From positions 545 through 41,903 of the forward strand of contig PLJS01000232.1 of NCBI GenBank assembly GCA_003140315.1: a DNA stretch of 41,359 bases, written 5' to 3'. Every line of letters begins with the position of its first letter. Within the stretch, counting starts at the first letter, position 1. The position numbers were made by a program, and so were the translations under genes. Of this stretch, positions 1 to 8,231 are shown piece after piece. Source of the DNA: Hyphomicrobiales bacterium. GTDB lineage: Bacteria > Pseudomonadota > Alphaproteobacteria > Rhizobiales > Xanthobacteraceae. The notes under the pieces were generated by a model. It saw only the letters and a list, made by a program, of their open reading frames with translations, was not told where the DNA came from and ran no database searches.

Positions 1-159
1 TATCAGAAGGTGCTGACCGACGCGGCGAGCGCGATGATCGGCGAATACTGCTCGCGGCTGTGCATGCTGGAAGGCTTCTCCGGCCACGCCGAACAGGCGA
101 ACGTGCGCGTGCGCCGCTATGGCGGGCGGAATGTGCCCTACGCGCAGGCGGCGGAGTGA
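1..159 (+). CDS. C-terminus of a histidinol-dehydrogenase-family (HisD-like) protein, partial
   Basis: Reading frame 1 is open from the left edge to the TGA at 157-159 and encodes the last 52 residues of a protein whose start lies outside the window. The segment with [21 protein letters not shown] and VRVRRYGG is the usual end of HisD-family NAD-dependent alcohol dehydrogenases. This includes both true histidinol dehydrogenase and paralogues acting on other alcohols, such as sulfopropanediol dehydrogenase HpsN. The HxxxA element (GHAEQA) is the conserved late histidine region of the family. With only the tail visible, the substrate cannot be decided; no other his gene is nearby, so a HisD-like paralogue is at least as likely as biosynthetic HisD. 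Its stop overlaps the possible GTG start of the next small gene. Confidence 0.7.
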   Translation, partial: YQKVLTDAASAMIGEYCSRLCMLEGFSGHAEQANVRVRRYGGRNVPYAQAAE

Positions 160-377
160 ACGTCGTGCGAGAACAACGGACGGAATTGATCCACGAAGGT
201 AAGTACGCAGCCCAAATTCCTGTCGAAGTCGTCGTCGAGGAAAGCGGCTGGTCTCCTTCTCTAACGCTGGAGGAGGCAAAGAAGCTTGAGGCAGTGAGAC
301 TCGCATTGCGAAAAGGAGACCTAGCGGAAGCGGCAAAATATGGCCGAATCTTCGAGCTTCGACCGGTTTCGATCTGA
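156..377 (+). CDS. small hypothetical protein, antitoxin-like size
   Basis: Encodes about 70-73 residues. GTG at 156 gives a GTGA overlap with the preceding stop; GTG at 165 is the alternative. The core reads [17 protein letters not shown], then [18 protein letters not shown] and [12 protein letters not shown]. It resembles a recurrent family of roughly 70-residue proteins in rhizobia (beta-strand start, then GWSP-L-L-A, then a charged helix). Members often sit beside small RelE- or DUF4258-like toxins, but no toxin is adjacent here. I do not know its function. Its end overlaps the possible start of the SDR gene at 340, so the three genes look like one transcription unit. An AAGGAG at 313-318 lies inside it but is too far from the next start to be that gene's ribosome site. 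Confidence 0.55.
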   Translation: MNVVREQRTELIHEGKYAAQIPVEVVVEESGWSPSLTLEEAKKLEAVRLALRKGDLAEAAKYGRIFELRPVSI

Positions 378-1149
378 CATGTCTGTGGACCTCGCTCCCG
401 CCCCCTCGTTCCGCCTCGACGGCAAGCGCGCGCTCGTGTCGGGCGCCGGGCGCGGCATCGGGCTCGCGGCGGCCTCGGTGCTGGCGGATGCCGGCGCGCA
501 TGTGACGCTTGCGGCGCGCACGGTGGCTGAGATCGAAGAAGCGGCGCAAGCGATCCGTGCGCGCGGGCACAAGGCCGACGCGCTGGTCCTCGACGTGAGC
601 GACCTGACCGCGATGCAGGCCGCGATCGCCGCGTCCGAGCCGTTCAACATCCTGGTCAACAATGCCGGCACCAACCGGCCGAAGCCCTTGATGGACGTCA
701 CCATCGAGGACTTCGACGCCATCATGGGGCTGAACGTGCGTGCGGCCTATTTTGTTGCGCAGGCCGTGGCGCGGCGACTGATCGAAGCCAAGCAGTCCGG
801 CTCGATCATCAACATCTCGTCGCAGATGGGCCACGTCGGCGCCGCGCGTCGCACCGTCTATTGCGCCAGCAAGCACGCGATGGAGGGCTTCACCAAGGCG
901 ATGGCGATCGAATTGGCGCCGCACGATATCCGCGTGAACACGCTCGGGCCGACCTTCATCGAGACGCCGCTGACCAAGCCGTTCTTCGAGAACGAGGCCT
1001 TCCGCAAGGAGGTGCTGTCGAAGATCAAGCTTGGCCGTATCGGGCAGATGGACGAGCTCACCGGCGCGATCGTGTTTCTCGCGAGCGATGCTTCAAGGCT
1101 GATGACGGGGTCGGCGCTGGTGGTGGATGGCGGCTGGACGGCGGAGTGA
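340..1149 (+). CDS. short-chain dehydrogenase/reductase (SDR)
   Basis: A 269-residue classical SDR, NAD(P)H-dependent and cytosolic. Visible elements: cofactor loop SGAGRGIG at about 34-41, NNAG at 107-110, catalytic Ser in NISSQ (about 161) and YCASK (Y174, K178), ending in the usual MTGSALVVDGGW. Substrate cannot be read from sequence; the C-terminal pattern is that of the FabG/gluconate 5-dehydrogenase-like group. ATG 340 has GGAAG at 326-330 nine bases upstream but overlaps the previous gene by 38 bases. ATG 379, just after that gene's stop, would give 256 residues and has no clear ribosome site. The preceding HisD-like dehydrogenase suggests sequential oxidation of a polyol or hydroxy-acid, which is inference only. 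Confidence 0.88.
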   Translation: MAESSSFDRFRSDMSVDLAPAPSFRLDGKRALVSGAGRGIGLAAASVLADAGAHVTLAARTVAEIEEAAQAIRARGHKADALVLDVSDLTAMQAAIAASEPFNILVNNAGTNRPKPLMDVTIEDFDAIMGLNVRAAYFVAQAVARRLIEAKQSGSIINISSQMGHVGAARRTVYCASKHAMEGFTKAMAIELAPHDIRVNTLGPTFIETPLTKPFFENEAFRKEVLSKIKLGRIGQMDELTGAIVFLASDASRLMTGSALVVDGGWTAE

Positions 1150-1155
1150 CTTGCT

Positions 1156-1183
1156 TATCCCTCCCCGAAGGCGGGGAGGGATA
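1156..1183. terminator. bidirectional terminator-like hairpin
   Basis: Perfect 11-bp stem (1156-1166 with 1173-1183) around a six-base loop, lying between the convergent SDR and flavin oxidoreductase genes. There is no strong T-run, but position and stem strength suggest it ends transcription from both sides. The C/T-rich left arm matches a recurrent hairpin type also seen near 13150, 26415, 30459, 30586 and 32006. Confidence 0.6.
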
Positions 1184-1191
1184 GGAAAGAC

Positions 1192-2298
1192 CTATTCTGC
1201 GGCAACTTTGCTTTTTTGAATTGCCGCATTCACCTGCGGCATCACCTTCTCGGCGAGCAGCTGCATCGAGCGCCGCCCGAGATCGCGGTCTTTCCAGTCC
1301 TTGCCGGCCATCAGCAGCGTGCCGAAGTCGCCGATCTCCTCGCGGAACGCTAAAATCTGGTCGGCCACGCGATTGGGCGAGCCCCAGAACACGAGCTTGT
1401 CGCAGATCGAATCGAGCGTGACCTCCTCGTCCGGCTGGTCCTGCCGGGTCTTGAACGCGATGTGGCGGTTGCCGCGTTTGAGCTTGGTGTAGAGCTGGCC
1501 ATAGTAATAGCGATACGGGCCGTCCGGATCGTTCGCATATCGCTCGGCCGTCTTGTCGTCATCGGCGACGAAGATCGATTTCGCGACGCGCCAGTTCGCA
1601 GGGTCCGCCGGCCGCCCGACACGCTCGCAGCCCTCGACATATTTCGGCCAGTGGGTCTTGACCCATTGCGGCATCAGGAAGTTCGCTGAGATCGGATCCC
1701 AGCCGCGCGCCGCGGCTTCCGTCACGCCCTTGGAGTACGGCGCGACCGCGGTGACGACGATCGGCGGATGCGGCTTCTGCAAGGGCTTCGGCAGATAGCC
1801 CTGGCCGAGATCGAGCATGAGCTGGCGCTCGATCACGCTGTTCCAGTATTTGCCCTTGATGTTGTAGGGGGGCTCGCTCTGCCAGATCTCCAGCACTTGG
1901 TTGATGCATTCGAGAAACATCGCATTGCGGTCGGCGTCGAGATTGCCGAACACCTCGGAGTCGGAGAGCAGCCCGCCGGGCGAGATGCCCATGATGAAAC
2001 GGCCGTCCAAGAGATGATCGAGCATCGCGACGTTCGCCGCGACCGCCGCCGGATGATTGTTCGGCATGTTGATCGTGCCGGTGCCGAGCTTGATGCGCTT
2101 GGTCGCCTCGATCAGCGTGCAGATGAACATCATCGCGGAGGTGATGTTCTCGGCGCGGTCGGTGTGGTGCTCGCCCACGTAGCCTTCGGTGTAGCCGAGC
2201 GCGTCGGCGAGGATGAACGCCTCGCGGTCCTCGCGCAGCGACGTGCGCCAGTCCTTCTCGACCGGATGGATCGGCATGGTGAAAAAGCCGAGGTTCAT
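1192..2298 (-). CDS. LLM-class flavin-dependent oxidoreductase (luciferase-like monooxygenase)
   Basis: A 368-residue bacterial-luciferase-like TIM-barrel protein expected to use reduced FMN to oxidise a small organic substrate. Evidence: the opening GFFTMPIHP, the GEHHTDRAENI segment (family EHH motif near residue 43), LGTGTINMPNNHP, and LDGRFIMGISPG. Together these are typical of the limonene-monooxygenase/alkanal-monooxygenase subgroup. Length is normal. The start at 2298 is supported by GGAGAAA about eight bases upstream on the minus strand. It is convergent with the SDR and transcribed alone. The substrate is unknown; such enzymes are abundant in soil alphaproteobacteria and act on terpenes, sulfonates, nitrilotriacetate-like chelators and others. 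Confidence 0.88.
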   Translation of the reverse strand: MNLGFFTMPIHPVEKDWRTSLREDREAFILADALGYTEGYVGEHHTDRAENITSAMMFICTLIEATKRIKLGTGTINMPNNHPAAVAANVAMLDHLLDGRFIMGISPGGLLSDSEVFGNLDADRNAMFLECINQVLEIWQSEPPYNIKGKYWNSVIERQLMLDLGQGYLPKPLQKPHPPIVVTAVAPYSKGVTEAAARGWDPISANFLMPQWVKTHWPKYVEGCERVGRPADPANWRVAKSIFVADDDKTAERYANDPDGPYRYYYGQLYTKLKRGNRHIAFKTRQDQPDEEVTLDSICDKLVFWGSPNRVADQILAFREEIGDFGTLLMAGKDWKDRDLGRRSMQLLAEKVMPQVNAAIQKSKVAAE

Positions 2299-2406
2299 CG
2301 GGTTTCTCCGTAGCAGTCCTTACGACATTTGGCCGGCGCGCAATGTAATCGCCTCGGCGCGGATGTCACCCCGTTTGCGTGCCGACACGCCAAGGGCCGA
2401 AAACGA

Positions 2407-2433
2407 TCATGCCCGCGACAAGCGCGGGCATGA
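2407..2433. repeat. intergenic palindrome, dispersed-repeat type
   Basis: A perfect 11-bp inverted repeat (2407-2417 with 2423-2433, arms centred on GCCCGCG/CGCGGGC) in the gap between the flavin oxidoreductase start and the small secreted-protein gene. The flanking sequence to about 2492 ends in CCCGGAATGAC, a context that I recall recurring between genes in Bradyrhizobium-type genomes. It lies downstream of the minus-strand secreted-protein gene and may act as its terminator. Confidence 0.5.
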
Positions 2434-2501
2434 TGGCATTGGATCGCTGCCGCCATTCTGGCTTTCGCGTCGCGCGCGCCGCCCGGAATGACGTTCGGAG
2501 C

Positions 2502-2771
2502 CTATTTCCAGCCGGCTTCCGCGCTGCACGCCGCCTTCTCGGTCGCGTGGGTCTTTTCCCACTGCGTGATCGACAAGGTTTCGTTGTTGTCCATCTTGTT
2601 GTTCATGCAGGTGCAATATTTCAGGGTGATTTCCGTCGTCGCGCCTTTTTCGTCCTTGTTGTCCTGGACGCACACGGCGATCCACTTGACCTCGTCGGTG
2701 GTGGCCGCGAAGGCCGACTGACCGGCAAACGCCGACGCGGTGAGAAGCAGAGCGGTCACGATCGATTTCAT
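2502..2771 (-). CDS. small secreted hypothetical protein with four cysteines
   Basis: An 89-residue protein. Residues 1-22 form a clean Sec signal peptide (KS-positive start, hydrophobic core, cleavage expected after SAFA), leaving about 67 exported residues. The mature part has four cysteines (C34, C53, C55, C82), enough for two periplasmic disulfides, and is rich in Asn, Lys and Glu. I do not recognise the family. The frame is open further upstream, but ATG at 2771 is preceded by GGGAGAAG at good spacing and begins the signal peptide, so it is the start. Transcribed alone in the same direction as the flavin oxidoreductase downstream. Confidence 0.75.
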   Translation of the reverse strand: MKSIVTALLLTASAFAGQSAFAATTDEVKWIAVCVQDNKDEKGATTEITLKYCTCMNNKMDNNETLSITQWEKTHATEKAACSAEAGWK

Positions 2772-2886
2772 GGTCTTCTCCCTTTTGCGAGCCCATATGG
2801 GGCGCGGGCGCGCACACTGGACGCGCACCCGCGGATTGACAAGTAACTTGAGACGATGCCGCGGGAATTTTCGTCGCGAAACGCGG

Positions 2887-3876
2887 CTATTTCACCATCT
2901 GCCATTCACCATTCTGGTGCGCGGATTCAAACACCGCTTCCAACGCCGCGACCGTGTGCAGGATGCCGGCATCGTCGATCTGGAACTTCCCCTGTCCCAG
3001 CGCGGCGGCGGCGAACGAGTCGAGGTTCGCCCCGATATGGTTCGTCTGCGGGACCTCTAGGGTCTCAGGAATGCCATCGCGGCGGCAGATCGTTACTTTG
3101 GTTTCAGAGAGCGATTCCGCCCACATGTCCGAGCCATAGACCGCAAGCCGCCACACGAAGCCCGGGACTTTCAGTGATGTCGCGATCGTGCCGGTCGCGC
3201 CGTTGCGGAATTCCAGCATCGCCTGCGTGGTATCGCCCGACGCGAACGGCAGGATGCGTTTGGTGGACAATGCGCTGACGCTCGCCATCGGGCCGACCAG
3301 GAAGCTGAACGAGTCGAGCAGATGGATACCCATGCCAGTCATGCCGCCGGCCTTCGTCTCCTGCGGCGCCGAGCGCCAGTTGTCGAGCGGCGTGTCGGCG
3401 AGGATGTCGTGGCTGTAATTGCCTTCAGCGAACATGATCGTGCCGAACTCCTTCGAGCCGACAAGCTCTTTGAGCTTCACGATCGAGGGCCAGAGCCGCC
3501 GGTTGTGCCCGACGCCGAGCGCAACGCCCGCCCGGCGGCATGCCGCGATCGCGGCCTTCGCATCCTCGACGGTTAGTGCGAACGGCTTCTCGCAAAAGAC
3601 ATGCTTGCCGGCGGCGGCCGCGGCTTCCACCTGCGCGCGATGGCGCGTATGTGGCGTCGCCAGCACCACGGCGTCGATCGACGGGTCGGCGAGCACATCC
3701 TCGTAGGACGTGCCGACGCTGATGTTCATCTCCTCGGCTAAGTCGCGCACCGTCTCGGGCTCGAGCGTCACGCCGCGCGTAAAGCGCAGAAGCGCACTGC
3801 CGTGCGCGGAGCGCACCAGCTCCTTGCCCCACCAGCCGAGCCCGATCATCGCGGCGTTCAACAGGCGCGCGCTCAT
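2887..3876 (-). CDS. Gfo/Idh/MocA-family oxidoreductase
   Basis: A 329-residue NAD(P)-dependent dehydrogenase of the glucose-fructose oxidoreductase/inositol dehydrogenase family. The N-terminal Rossmann fold shows IGLGWWGKEL (11-20). The family signature EKP is at 96-98 (FCEKPFALT), followed by GVGHNRR and the (beta/alpha) C-terminal substrate domain with GGMTGMGIHLLDSF. Typical substrates are sugars, inositols and related polyols; which one is not determinable. The start at 3876 gives an ATGA overlap with the stop of the DUF1345 gene, so the two are translationally coupled. The frame is open much further upstream, but that extension overlaps the DUF1345 gene and is an artefact of GC bias. 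Confidence 0.88.
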   Translation of the reverse strand: MSARLLNAAMIGLGWWGKELVRSAHGSALLRFTRGVTLEPETVRDLAEEMNISVGTSYEDVLADPSIDAVVLATPHTRHRAQVEAAAAAGKHVFCEKPFALTVEDAKAAIAACRRAGVALGVGHNRRLWPSIVKLKELVGSKEFGTIMFAEGNYSHDILADTPLDNWRSAPQETKAGGMTGMGIHLLDSFSFLVGPMASVSALSTKRILPFASGDTTQAMLEFRNGATGTIATSLKVPGFVWRLAVYGSDMWAESLSETKVTICRRDGIPETLEVPQTNHIGANLDSFAAAALGQGKFQIDDAGILHTVAALEAVFESAHQNGEWQMVK

Positions 3877-4574
3877 ATGGCGCTGGCCGCGATGTTGACC
3901 GTCAATGCCAGCAACGCGGCGTTGAACAGGAACGACACGATGCTGTGCGAGAGCACGATGCGGCGGATCGGCTTGGAGCTGACCGTCACGTCGGAGACCT
4001 GCGCGCACATGCCGATCGTGAAGGAGAAGTAAGTGAAATCGTAGTAGTCCGGTTCGTCGTCGCCGGGAAACGACATGCCGCCGATCCTGTGGTCGCGTCC
4101 GTCGCCGTAGAACTCGTGCGCGTAGTGCAGCGCGAACATCGTGTGGATGAACGCCCAGGAGAGCACGATCGTCACGGTCGCGAGAATCAACTGGGCGGGC
4201 TGCCGGGCGGCGCCGGGCACGGTGCCGAGCTCGGCGAAGATCGCAGCCAGGCTCGCGGCCGCGGCCGCGACGGTGAGCGCCAGCATGGCGAGCTGGCCCT
4301 CGTCCTGCGTCGCGGCACGGTGGCGGATGCGGTGCACGTCGGAGCGCGCCATCAGCGTGAAGGCGAGAACGAGATAGAGCCCGATGCCGATGTCCCAGCC
4401 GACCAGCAGCGTGGTCGCGATGCGCCATTCGGAGCCCGCAAACAGGGCGGCGATCACCGCAAGGCCGAACAGTGCGGACAGGAATAGTCGCGGGCGCGCC
4501 CGGATGATGCGTACGAGGCGGACGGGATGGCGCGGTGTTGCGGGCGGGCCTGCGGTCGTGGTCATGTCCGCCAT
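3873..4574 (-). CDS. DUF1345 membrane protein
   Basis: A 233-residue inner-membrane protein with about five hydrophobic spans (roughly 28-46, 52-73, 93-115, 128-150, 206-230). The conserved DUF1345 features are present: HTMFALHYAHEFY in the fourth span, then the motif DEPDYYDFTYFSFTIG, then SKPIRRIVLSHSIVSFLFN. The family has no established biochemical function; the partial likeness of the FTYFSFTIGM segment to a cation-channel pore loop is only suggestive. It is the first gene of a two-gene unit with the MocA-type oxidoreductase (ATGA overlap). ATG at 4565 (MTTTAG) is an alternative start. Confidence 0.82.
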   Translation of the reverse strand: MADMTTTAGPPATPRHPVRLVRIIRARPRLFLSALFGLAVIAALFAGSEWRIATTLLVGWDIGIGLYLVLAFTLMARSDVHRIRHRAATQDEGQLAMLALTVAAAAASLAAIFAELGTVPGAARQPAQLILATVTIVLSWAFIHTMFALHYAHEFYGDGRDHRIGGMSFPGDDEPDYYDFTYFSFTIGMCAQVSDVTVSSKPIRRIVLSHSIVSFLFNAALLALTVNIAASAI

Positions 4575-4679
4575 TCGAGCCGCAATCGCGGCGTATCACA
4601 AGGGCGTCAGTCTTGCGGCCTAGTTCGCGCGGCAACGTGCCGCCGGGACTTGCCCTCCGAACGTGCCTCATTGGTCTGA

Positions 4680-5390
4680 ATGGCAAACGTCGCGCGCCGC
4701 AGTCTTCCCTTCCGCATCGTGCGGGCGATGATCGTCATCCTGCTCGTCCTGCTTCTGCTGCCGTATCTGTTGACGCCGCTCTATCTGGTGGCCCGCCCGG
4801 TCTCGACCCTGATGCTGTGGCGCTCGCTCACCGGCGCGCGGGTCGAGCGGAACTACGTCCCGATCGACGCGATTGCGCCGGTTCTGCCGCTCACCGTGAT
4901 TGCGGCCGAGGACGGGCGCTACTGCCTCCATCACGGCGTCGATTTCGCGGCGCTGCGGGAGGTGATGGAGGAGGCCGACGACATCTCGGAGATGCGCGGC
5001 GGCTCGACCATCGCGCAACAGACGGCAAAGAACCTGTTCCTCTGGCCGGGCCGCTCGGTGGTGCGCAAGGCGCTCGAACTGCCGCTCGCGCTCTGGATCG
5101 ACCTCGTGCTCGGCAAGCGACGCGTGCTCGAAATCTACCTCAACATCGCCGAATGGGGCCCGGCCGGCGAGTTCGGCGCCGATGCGGCGTCCCGCCACGC
5201 GTTCAATAAGCCCGCGCGAGACCTTTCAGGCCGCGAGGCGGCGCTGCTCGCCGCGATGCTGCCGAACCCGCACCGCCGCAGTGCCGCAAGGCCCGGACCG
5301 GGGGTGCGGCGCCTGGCCGGGATCTACGAGGCGCGCGCCCGCAATTCCGCCACGCTCGCGGACTGTATCGGCCGCCGGACTGGCCTCTAG
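4680..5390 (+). CDS. mtgA: monofunctional peptidoglycan glycosyltransferase MtgA
   Basis: A 236-residue GT51 enzyme that polymerises lipid II into glycan strands at the outer face of the inner membrane. One transmembrane anchor (about 15-37) is followed by the GT51 motifs: [12 protein letters not shown] with catalytic E77, [17 protein letters not shown] (about 106-122), [13 protein letters not shown], and [15 protein letters not shown] (about 147-160). Length matches monofunctional family members, with no transpeptidase domain. It is divergent from the DUF1345 gene and followed by rpmF, an arrangement found in other Rhizobiales. Confidence 0.95.
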   Translation: MANVARRSLPFRIVRAMIVILLVLLLLPYLLTPLYLVARPVSTLMLWRSLTGARVERNYVPIDAIAPVLPLTVIAAEDGRYCLHHGVDFAALREVMEEADDISEMRGGSTIAQQTAKNLFLWPGRSVVRKALELPLALWIDLVLGKRRVLEIYLNIAEWGPAGEFGADAASRHAFNKPARDLSGREAALLAAMLPNPHRRSAARPGPGVRRLAGIYEARARNSATLADCIGRRTGL

Positions 5391-5488
5391 CGTTCACCGG
5401 ACTGATCCTCTATAAGCCCGCCTTCCCGATAGACCACCGCCCGGGCGTCGTGAGGCCCCGTGGGCCTCGTTGCCAAGGAGACTTCGAC

Positions 5489-5674
5489 ATGGCCGTTCCG
5501 AAACGAAAAACCTCGCCGTCGCGGCGCGGCATGCGCCGCTCGGCCGACGCGCTCAAGCGGCCGACCTATATCGAGGACAAGGATTCGGGCGAACTGCGCC
5601 GCCCGCACCACATCGATCTCAAGACCGGCATGTACCGCGGCCGGCAGGTGCTCAAGGCCACGTCCGAGAGCTGA
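5489..5674 (+). CDS. rpmF: 50S ribosomal protein L32
   Basis: A 61-residue basic ribosomal protein beginning [18 protein letters not shown], the hallmark start of bacterial L32, and ending in GMYRGRQVL with a short tail. It lacks the four zinc-binding cysteines of the C+ L32 type, as expected in alphaproteobacteria. AAGGAG at 5475-5480, eight bases before ATG 5489, fixes the start; the longer open frame to 5450 is not used. It lies about 100 bases after mtgA; the gap contains a GAGGCCC/GGGCCTC dyad and a TATAAG, so it may have its own promoter. Confidence 0.97.
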   Translation: MAVPKRKTSPSRRGMRRSADALKRPTYIEDKDSGELRRPHHIDLKTGMYRGRQVLKATSES

Positions 5675-5785
5675 GCGTCCGGTTCATTTTGCGCGCGCCG
5701 GCGTTCGTCGGCGCGCGGTATTTTTGCCGTAGTGGCACGATAGCGAGATCGCTACACTTCGGTTGCCGAAGTCGGGGAGGCCCGC

Positions 5786-6328
5786 GTGCTCGGATTTCCG
5801 CTGCTGCTGATTCCGTTCGCGATCTACAATATGATCGCGTTCATCGTTCCCATGGATTGGGGCACGAAGCTCTACACGTTTCCGCTCAAATCCGGGCTTG
5901 CCTGGTCGCCGACGCTCGGCGATGCGTTCATCGTGTTCTCGCTCTTGATGCTGATGTTCGAGTTCATCAAGGCGACCAGCTACGGCAAGTCGGTGGTCGA
6001 GCATTTCCTGGCGATCGTGCTGACGGGCGCCGCCACGGCCGAATTCGTGATGGTCGACAAGGCCGATACGCCGGTGTTCGTGCTGTTCGTGGCGATCTGC
6101 TTCGTCGATCTGTTCGCGGGCTTTGCGGCTTCGCTGCGCCGCGCGCGCCGCGCCTATGTGCCGGAGACGGTTCCGGTGACCCATGTCGAGCCGGCGGTCC
6201 GCGCCGCGCCGGTTCGGGCCGAGACCATGCCTGTCGCACCGACGATACGCGCCGAGCCGGCCACGTTCGAGCCGGCGCGGACCGAGCCGGTCGTGAGGGT
6301 CGAGCCGGTGCAAAAGATTGAGCCGTAA
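5786..6328 (+). CDS. hypothetical membrane protein with Val/Glu/Pro-rich tail
   Basis: A 180-residue protein started by GTG 5786 with GGGGAGG just upstream (5774-5780). Residues 1-120 hold about four hydrophobic segments (about 2-22, 45-60, 73-88, 95-118) with a conserved-looking PMDWGTKLYTFPLKSG loop after the first. The last 55 residues are a cytoplasmic-type tail of repeated VEP, AEP and FEPAR units with alternating Arg and Glu, likely disordered. The N-terminal part resembles uncharacterised Rhizobiales membrane proteins of about 120 residues; I know no function. It stands alone between rpmF and the Ntn hydrolase gene. Confidence 0.75.
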   Translation: MLGFPLLLIPFAIYNMIAFIVPMDWGTKLYTFPLKSGLAWSPTLGDAFIVFSLLMLMFEFIKATSYGKSVVEHFLAIVLTGAATAEFVMVDKADTPVFVLFVAICFVDLFAGFAASLRRARRAYVPETVPVTHVEPAVRAAPVRAETMPVAPTIRAEPATFEPARTEPVVRVEPVQKIEP

Positions 6329-6362
6329 GCTAACATCACGCTCCCGCCGTGTGACCTGATCC

Positions 6363-7949
6363 ATGACAATCCGAGACTTCCATCTGCCCGGCCGCTCGCC
6401 CGTGTTCGCGAGCGAAGGAATGGCCGCGACGTCGCATCCGCTCGCGACGCTGGCGGCGGTCGAGACGCTGAAGGCCGGCGGCACCGCGGCCGACGCCGCG
6501 GTTGCTGCCGTCGCGACGCTATGCGTGGTCGAGCCCGCGATGACTGGCATCGGGGGCGACTGTTTCTGCCTCGTCGCCAAGCCGGATGTGCCGGTCTGGG
6601 GCTACAACGGTTCGGGCCGCGCGCCCGCCGCCATCACCACCGAGGCGCTGCTGGCACAAGGCATCCGCGCGATCACCGGCACTTCGGCGCATGCCGTCAC
6701 GGTTCCGGGCGCGATCGAGGCCTGGGACGCGATCCTGCGGGCGCATGGCCGCTTCGGCCTTGACCGGGCGCTGAGCGCCGCCATTCGCTTTGCCGAAGGC
6801 GGATTTCCCGTGGCGCCGCGCGTCGGCTCCGACTGGGTCGGACAGGTCGAGAAGCTCAGCCATCATCCGGGTGCCGCGAAACACTATCTCGTCGACGGCC
6901 GCGCGCCCGCGATCGGCGACAAGATGCGGTTTCCGGCGCTTGCCGCCACGCTGAAGGCGATTGCCAAGGGCGGCCCGCAGGCATTCTACGAAGGTGCCAT
7001 CGCCGAGGACATCGCGGCGACCGTCGCGGCCGCAGGCGGAGCCCTGACGGCGGACGATCTTGCGCGCCACCACGGCGAGGAGGCGACGCCGATCTCGACC
7101 AGCTATCGCGGGCTCGACGTGGTCGAATTGCCGCCGAACGGGCAGGGACTTACTGCGTTGGTGCTGCTCAACATCCTGGAGACCTTCGATCTCGCGCGCC
7201 TCGATCCGCTCGGGCCTCAGCGCTATCACCTGATGCTCGAAGCCGCGCGGCTCGCCTTCGGGGTGCGCGACACGCACATCGCCGATCCCGCTTTCATGCG
7301 CGAGCCGGTCGCCGGATTGCTCGACAAGGGCTTCGCCTGCAAACTTGCGACGCTGATCGATCCGGACAAACGCGTGTCGCTGCCGGCCGCGCCGACGCCG
7401 CGCAGCGACACGGTCTATCTCACGGTGGTCGATCGCGACCGCATGGCGGTGTCGCTGATCAATTCGCTCTACAGCGCGTTCGGCACCGGCATCTGCACCG
7501 AGGAAACCGGCGTGATGCTGCACAATCGCGGCTCTTGTTTCGTGGTCGAGCCCGGCCACCCGAACACGATCGAAGGCGGCAAGCGGCCGATGCACACCAT
7601 CATCCCGGCGCTGACGATGCGCGGGCCGCGCCTCGACATGTCGTTCGGCGTGATGGGCGCCGACTACCAGCCGATGGGTCACGCGCATGTCGTGACCAGC
7701 ATGGTCGACTACGGCATGGATGTGCAGCAGGCGATCGATAGCGCGCGCATCTTCTATGAGGGCGACGTCAGCGTGGTCGAGCGCGGGGTGTCGGCCGCGG
7801 CCGTTGCGGGGCTAGAGGCGCGCGGGCATCAGGTCGCGGTCAGGCCCGCGCCACTCGGCGGCGGCCAGAGCATCAAGATCGACTGGGACCGCGGCGAGCT
7901 GATCGGCGGCTCGGACCCGCGCAAAGACGGCTGCGCGCTGGGGTATTGA
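6363..7949 (+). CDS. gamma-glutamyltransferase-family Ntn hydrolase
   Basis: A 528-residue autoprocessing hydrolase of the gamma-glutamyltranspeptidase (GGT) family. Features: GGTAADAAVA (39-48), TGIGGDCF (61-68), NGSGRAP (82-88), PPNGQGL (257-263), and the predicted autocleavage site before T350 in PRSDTVYLTVVD, after which the new N-terminal Thr is the nucleophile. NRGSCF and the late G-GG-S region follow. No signal peptide is visible, unlike periplasmic E. coli GGT. The region after the small-subunit start has FGVMGADYQPMGHAH and ends in GGSDPRKDG, the pattern of amidohydrolase-like GGT relatives (for example oxamate amidohydrolase HpxW) rather than the classical glutathione hydrolase SSGG. 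The substrate is therefore uncertain. Convergent with the yafQ-like toxin, six bases apart. Confidence 0.88.
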   Translation: MTIRDFHLPGRSPVFASEGMAATSHPLATLAAVETLKAGGTAADAAVAAVATLCVVEPAMTGIGGDCFCLVAKPDVPVWGYNGSGRAPAAITTEALLAQGIRAITGTSAHAVTVPGAIEAWDAILRAHGRFGLDRALSAAIRFAEGGFPVAPRVGSDWVGQVEKLSHHPGAAKHYLVDGRAPAIGDKMRFPALAATLKAIAKGGPQAFYEGAIAEDIAATVAAAGGALTADDLARHHGEEATPISTSYRGLDVVELPPNGQGLTALVLLNILETFDLARLDPLGPQRYHLMLEAARLAFGVRDTHIADPAFMREPVAGLLDKGFACKLATLIDPDKRVSLPAAPTPRSDTVYLTVVDRDRMAVSLINSLYSAFGTGICTEETGVMLHNRGSCFVVEPGHPNTIEGGKRPMHTIIPALTMRGPRLDMSFGVMGADYQPMGHAHVVTSMVDYGMDVQQAIDSARIFYEGDVSVVERGVSAAAVAGLEARGHQVAVRPAPLGGGQSIKIDWDRGELIGGSDPRKDGCALGY

Positions 7950-7955
7950 GGGGCC

Positions 7956-8225
7956 TTACACGAACAGGTCCACATGCGTGCCCGTTCGGATCAATAAGAT
8001 TTCTTGGGGCGTCACATCGTAGATCAGAAGCCAATCAGGCTCGATGTGACACTCCCACAGGCCTTTCCATTCGCCGGTCAATCTATGCGGATGGTATCCG
8101 GACGGAAGCTCGCCGTCCTGCGCAAGCAATTCGACGACGGCGATCAATTCCTCGATGTCCTTGCCGCGGCGTTTCTGTCGCTTGAGGTCGTGGCGAAACC
8201 GCGCCTGTTGCCTGACACGACGCAT
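7956..8225 (-). CDS. yafQ: YafQ/RelE-type mRNA-interferase toxin
   Basis: An 89-residue type II toxin of the RelE superfamily. The C-terminal half (HRLTGEWKGLWECHIEPDWLLIY, then TGTHVDLF) is the YafQ signature. Residues equivalent to the E. coli YafQ catalytic set are present (H60, D64, H84, F88), so an active ribosome-dependent endonuclease is expected. It follows the antitoxin gene with six bases between, the standard antitoxin-first order. Cleavage specificity cannot be judged from sequence. Confidence 0.88.
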   Translation of the reverse strand: MRRVRQQARFRHDLKRQKRRGKDIEELIAVVELLAQDGELPSGYHPHRLTGEWKGLWECHIEPDWLLIYDVTPQEILLIRTGTHVDLFV

Positions 8226-8231
8226 GGGAAC

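Noticed and set aside
1-1149. HisD-like plus SDR genes as a dihydroxypropanesulfonate (hps) pathway
   Set aside because: Only a 52-residue tail of the HisD-like protein is visible and the SDR is generic; the sulfonate link is not supported by sequence in the window.
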